Below, piece after piece: positions 62,142 to 64,000 of a stretch of DNA of 64,000 nt. The notes beneath the pieces are model-generated. The model searched no databases. It had not been told where the DNA came from and worked only from the letters and a program-made list of their open reading frames with translations. This stretch comes from Paenibacillus alba (lineage in GTDB: Bacteria > Bacillota > Bacilli > Paenibacillales > NBRC-103111): contig NZ_JABMKZ010000015.1 of NCBI RefSeq assembly GCF_013204855.1, forward strand, positions 1 through 64,000, read 5' to 3'. Each line of letters opens with the position of its first letter. The first letter of the stretch is position 1. Both the position numbers and the translations under genes were made by a program.

Positions 62142-64000
62142 CTAGCAAGTCCAGTCAATTTCATCGCAATCGAGACGAATATCCAGATGTCCTGCCTCAT
62201 CTTTATAGGAGATCGATACCTCTTGCCGGTTATGGTCAATCTCCAACCGCGTTATGATGGGCAGCATCCTATCTTCCTCTAGATCAACCGGCGTGCACAC
62301 CGTCACAATCCCCATTTTACCGGTCATTGTGCCTTTACCGACAATTGTCGATGTTTCCGCTTTGACACCATAAATTTCAGATACCCAGCCCTGCTCGCTG
62401 ACAACGGCAAAATCACCCATCTGATCACGGCTCGTCTTCCAATGCATCTGCATCTGAACAGCGGAGGAATAATCAACAATTGTCTTCAGCATATCTGTAC
62501 TGCCTCCTTCAAGGATTCGAACATCCGCAGAGGGCGGAAGCTGAAATCTCTGTTCAATGGCATGCACGCCTGCGGATTCCAGCCAATCCACGATGACCAT
62601 CACATTCCTCTTCTTACCTAGCAGCAGCCATCGGCGGTGAAGCACAGGATCTTCAAGCCTCATGTAACCATTATGGGAGGCATCGATAAAGTCATACTCC
62701 TCCCCTTTGATCCAACGGTTCGTGACACACTCCGCCAGCGGTTGCCCCCATTCCTGCGAGGCTACGTACGGTGTCTGGTCCAGTCCATCTACTGTAATCG
62801 TACTGTGCGCCCGCGTGCTTTTGAAGTATCGACGCCACTCCCCTTCTTCATAGGTATATCTTCCAGGATCTAGGAAGAGCAAGTTGCGCTTCCACATCCA
62901 CTCCAAACTTAACGCATCCGCATGTCCATGGGCACCTCCCATGGATGCGGCATCGAAAAACACATAATGCTGTTCATCCTTCATGAAATAAAAACCCGTT
63001 TGAGGAAAGGACACCGAAGCAGGAAGCAGCGGTGTGTAGGACTGTTGTCTATTTTTGAACGCCTCATATCTGTCTCTACCGACAAGCCAGAGAATTTCCG
63101 CGCTAACCTCGCCCATTGAGATATAGGACTCATCTGCCAGAATCGCCCCGAGCAAGGCAAGACGCTCCTTGCTGGAACTTACCAAATCAGAATCACCAGC
63201 AGCCGTAGATCCATTATCGGGCCTGATCATCGCGTGCGTGAATGCTCCCATTCTGCGAAGGTTGTTGGCATACCCTTCCGGCATCGGATAGCCAGATACC
63301 TTCCCCAACAAATAAGGAGTGCCAAACATTTCAATACTTCCATTATGGTAATGCGTCGTTAACTCGCACTGAACGCCATCTTGATCAATTTGATGGACCA
63401 TGCACAGCTCCAATCGCTCGATCGCAAATTGCCGCCAAAATGAAGCTCTCGGATGATCCTTATAAAAAACACTTATCATAAATAAACCCTGCATATGCAT
63501 GATGGCATGATTGATTTCCGTATTTCCCAAATAACGAGTCAAGTAATTCGCATGCTCAACTAGTGCCGTGTGAAACTCTTCCCGGAAGATATCCGTAATA
63601 ACAGGACTGCCTTCCATATATTTAAAAGCAGAGATCCACGATTGCACACGAAGTCCAACCTCCAATAAGCGCCAAGGTCCCGGTTGTTGAAAAAAAGTTG
63701 CTTGCTCGTAAGAAAGCTGCTCCGGGACAGGATTCTGCACCCACCAGCCTCGCAGGTGTTTGATAAAAGTATGGACGTACTCCTCTTTATGTGTCATCAA
63801 ATAAGCTTTGCCCAAATCCAGCATGTACCAATGTCGATTAAGAACCCACGTAAATTCAAGATCGTTTGATGGATTATATAACCAATCTATGGGATCCCCC
63901 AGGTTAACCCAATGATCCATATCCATTGTATAGGGAACACGAAACATATTCTTAGCGGCTTGTTCTGCTTTCTCAATAGAAGCCCTTGCAAGCTCTGGGT
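62142..64000 (-). CDS. Heparinase II/III-like polysaccharide lyase (5' end outside window)
   Basis: At least 619 codons are visible. The frame stays open to the right edge beyond the first internal Met at 63947 (preceded by PELARASIEKAEQAAKN), so the true start is outside. The order is an (alpha/alpha) barrel with WVNLGDPIDW and GNTEINHAIM, then EMFGTPYLLGKV and a C-terminal beta-sandwich with GGAHGHADALSLEW (about 330 codons after the first Met) and GRYTYEEGEWR. These match the heparinase II/III family, which cleaves uronic-acid polysaccharides. No importer gene lies in the same operon on the visible side. Confidence 0.88.
   Translation of the reverse strand, partial: PELARASIEKAEQAAKNMFRVPYTMDMDHWVNLGDPIDWLYNPSNDLEFTWVLNRHWYMLDLGKAYLMTHKEEYVHTFIKHLRGWWVQNPVPEQLSYEQATFFQQPGPWRLLEVGLRVQSWISAFKYMEGSPVITDIFREEFHTALVEHANYLTRYLGNTEINHAIMHMQGLFMISVFYKDHPRASFWRQFAIERLELCMVHQIDQDGVQCELTTHYHNGSIEMFGTPYLLGKVSGYPMPEGYANNLRRMGAFTHAMIRPDNGSTAAGDSDLVSSSKERLALLGAILADESYISMGEVSAEILWLVGRDRYEAFKNRQQSYTPLLPASVSFPQTGFYFMKDEQHYVFFDAASMGGAHGHADALSLEWMWKRNLLFLDPGRYTYEEGEWRRYFKSTRAHSTITVDGLDQTPYVASQEWGQPLAECVTNRWIKGEEYDFIDASHNGYMRLEDPVLHRRWLLLGKKRNVMVIVDWLESAGVHAIEQRFQLPPSADVRILEGGSTDMLKTIVDYSSAVQMQMHWKTSRDQMGDFAVVSEQGWVSEIYGVKAETSTIVGKGTMTGKMGIVTVCTPVDLEEDRMLPIITRLEIDHNRQEVSISYKDEAGHLDIRLDCDEIDWTC

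Overview
The window reads as chromosomal DNA of a Paenibacillus-like member of the Bacillales. The grounds are strong GGAGG-type ribosome sites, many GTG and TTG starts, lipoprotein-type ABC solute-binding proteins, YesM/YesN-type two-component systems, LplA/B/C-type sugar importers and large secreted multi-domain glycosidases. The species call is an inference from gene content; no rRNA or marker gene is present. Almost all genes lie on the minus strand.

Layout. 1-1110: end of an IS3-family insertion sequence, a decayed IS1182-family transposase fragment and hairpin repeats. 1115-7781: a beta-1,3-glucan locus with an interrupted secreted glycosidase-like gene, a GH81 endo-beta-1,3-glucanase and a divergent LacI regulator with two operators. 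7785-8437: a 112-bp tandem hairpin array. 8514-11743: DapA-family aldolase, EamA transporter and divergent MocR regulator. 11794-20647: ABC importer operon (binding protein, two permeases, ATPase) that also encodes a chemoreceptor, a small protein and a CehA-type PHP hydrolase, preceded by a GntR/UTRA regulator gene. 20914-22010: MarR regulator and SnoaL-like protein. 22555-34339: a phosphonate operon encoding, in transcription order, a PHP phosphoesterase, a hexapeptide transferase, PhnF-like GntR, PhnG, H, I, J, K, M, L, D, C, E, E. 34935-37243: WYL regulator and TDT-family carrier. 37768-49669: sulfatase, GH9 multi-domain glycosidase, AraC-type sensor-regulator and LplABC-like importer. 49857-52173: MFS transporter and AraC regulator behind a Fur-box-like site. 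53310-54671: catalase. 54697-61490: YesN/YesM two-component system with a sugar ABC importer. 62142-64000: heparinase II/III-like lyase running off the right edge.

How it works together. Two themes dominate. The first is polysaccharide use: extracellular GH81, GH9, sulfatase and heparinase-like enzymes with their importers and sensors. The second is phosphorus scavenging: a complete C-P lyase core and uptake system lacking PhnN and PhnP but carrying a PHP enzyme that may replace them. Four 11-bp-phased Pho-box-like hexamers sit upstream of that operon. The 11.8-20.6 kb operon may also handle an organophosphorus compound, which is weaker inference.

The most unusual signal is non-coding. Five families of intergenic palindromes, mostly without shared sequence, all show the same spacing: hairpins start alternately about 51 and 61 nt apart, a period of about 112 nt. 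They occur as four-hairpin elements or longer arrays at nine intergenic sites. I do not recognise this architecture as a described element.
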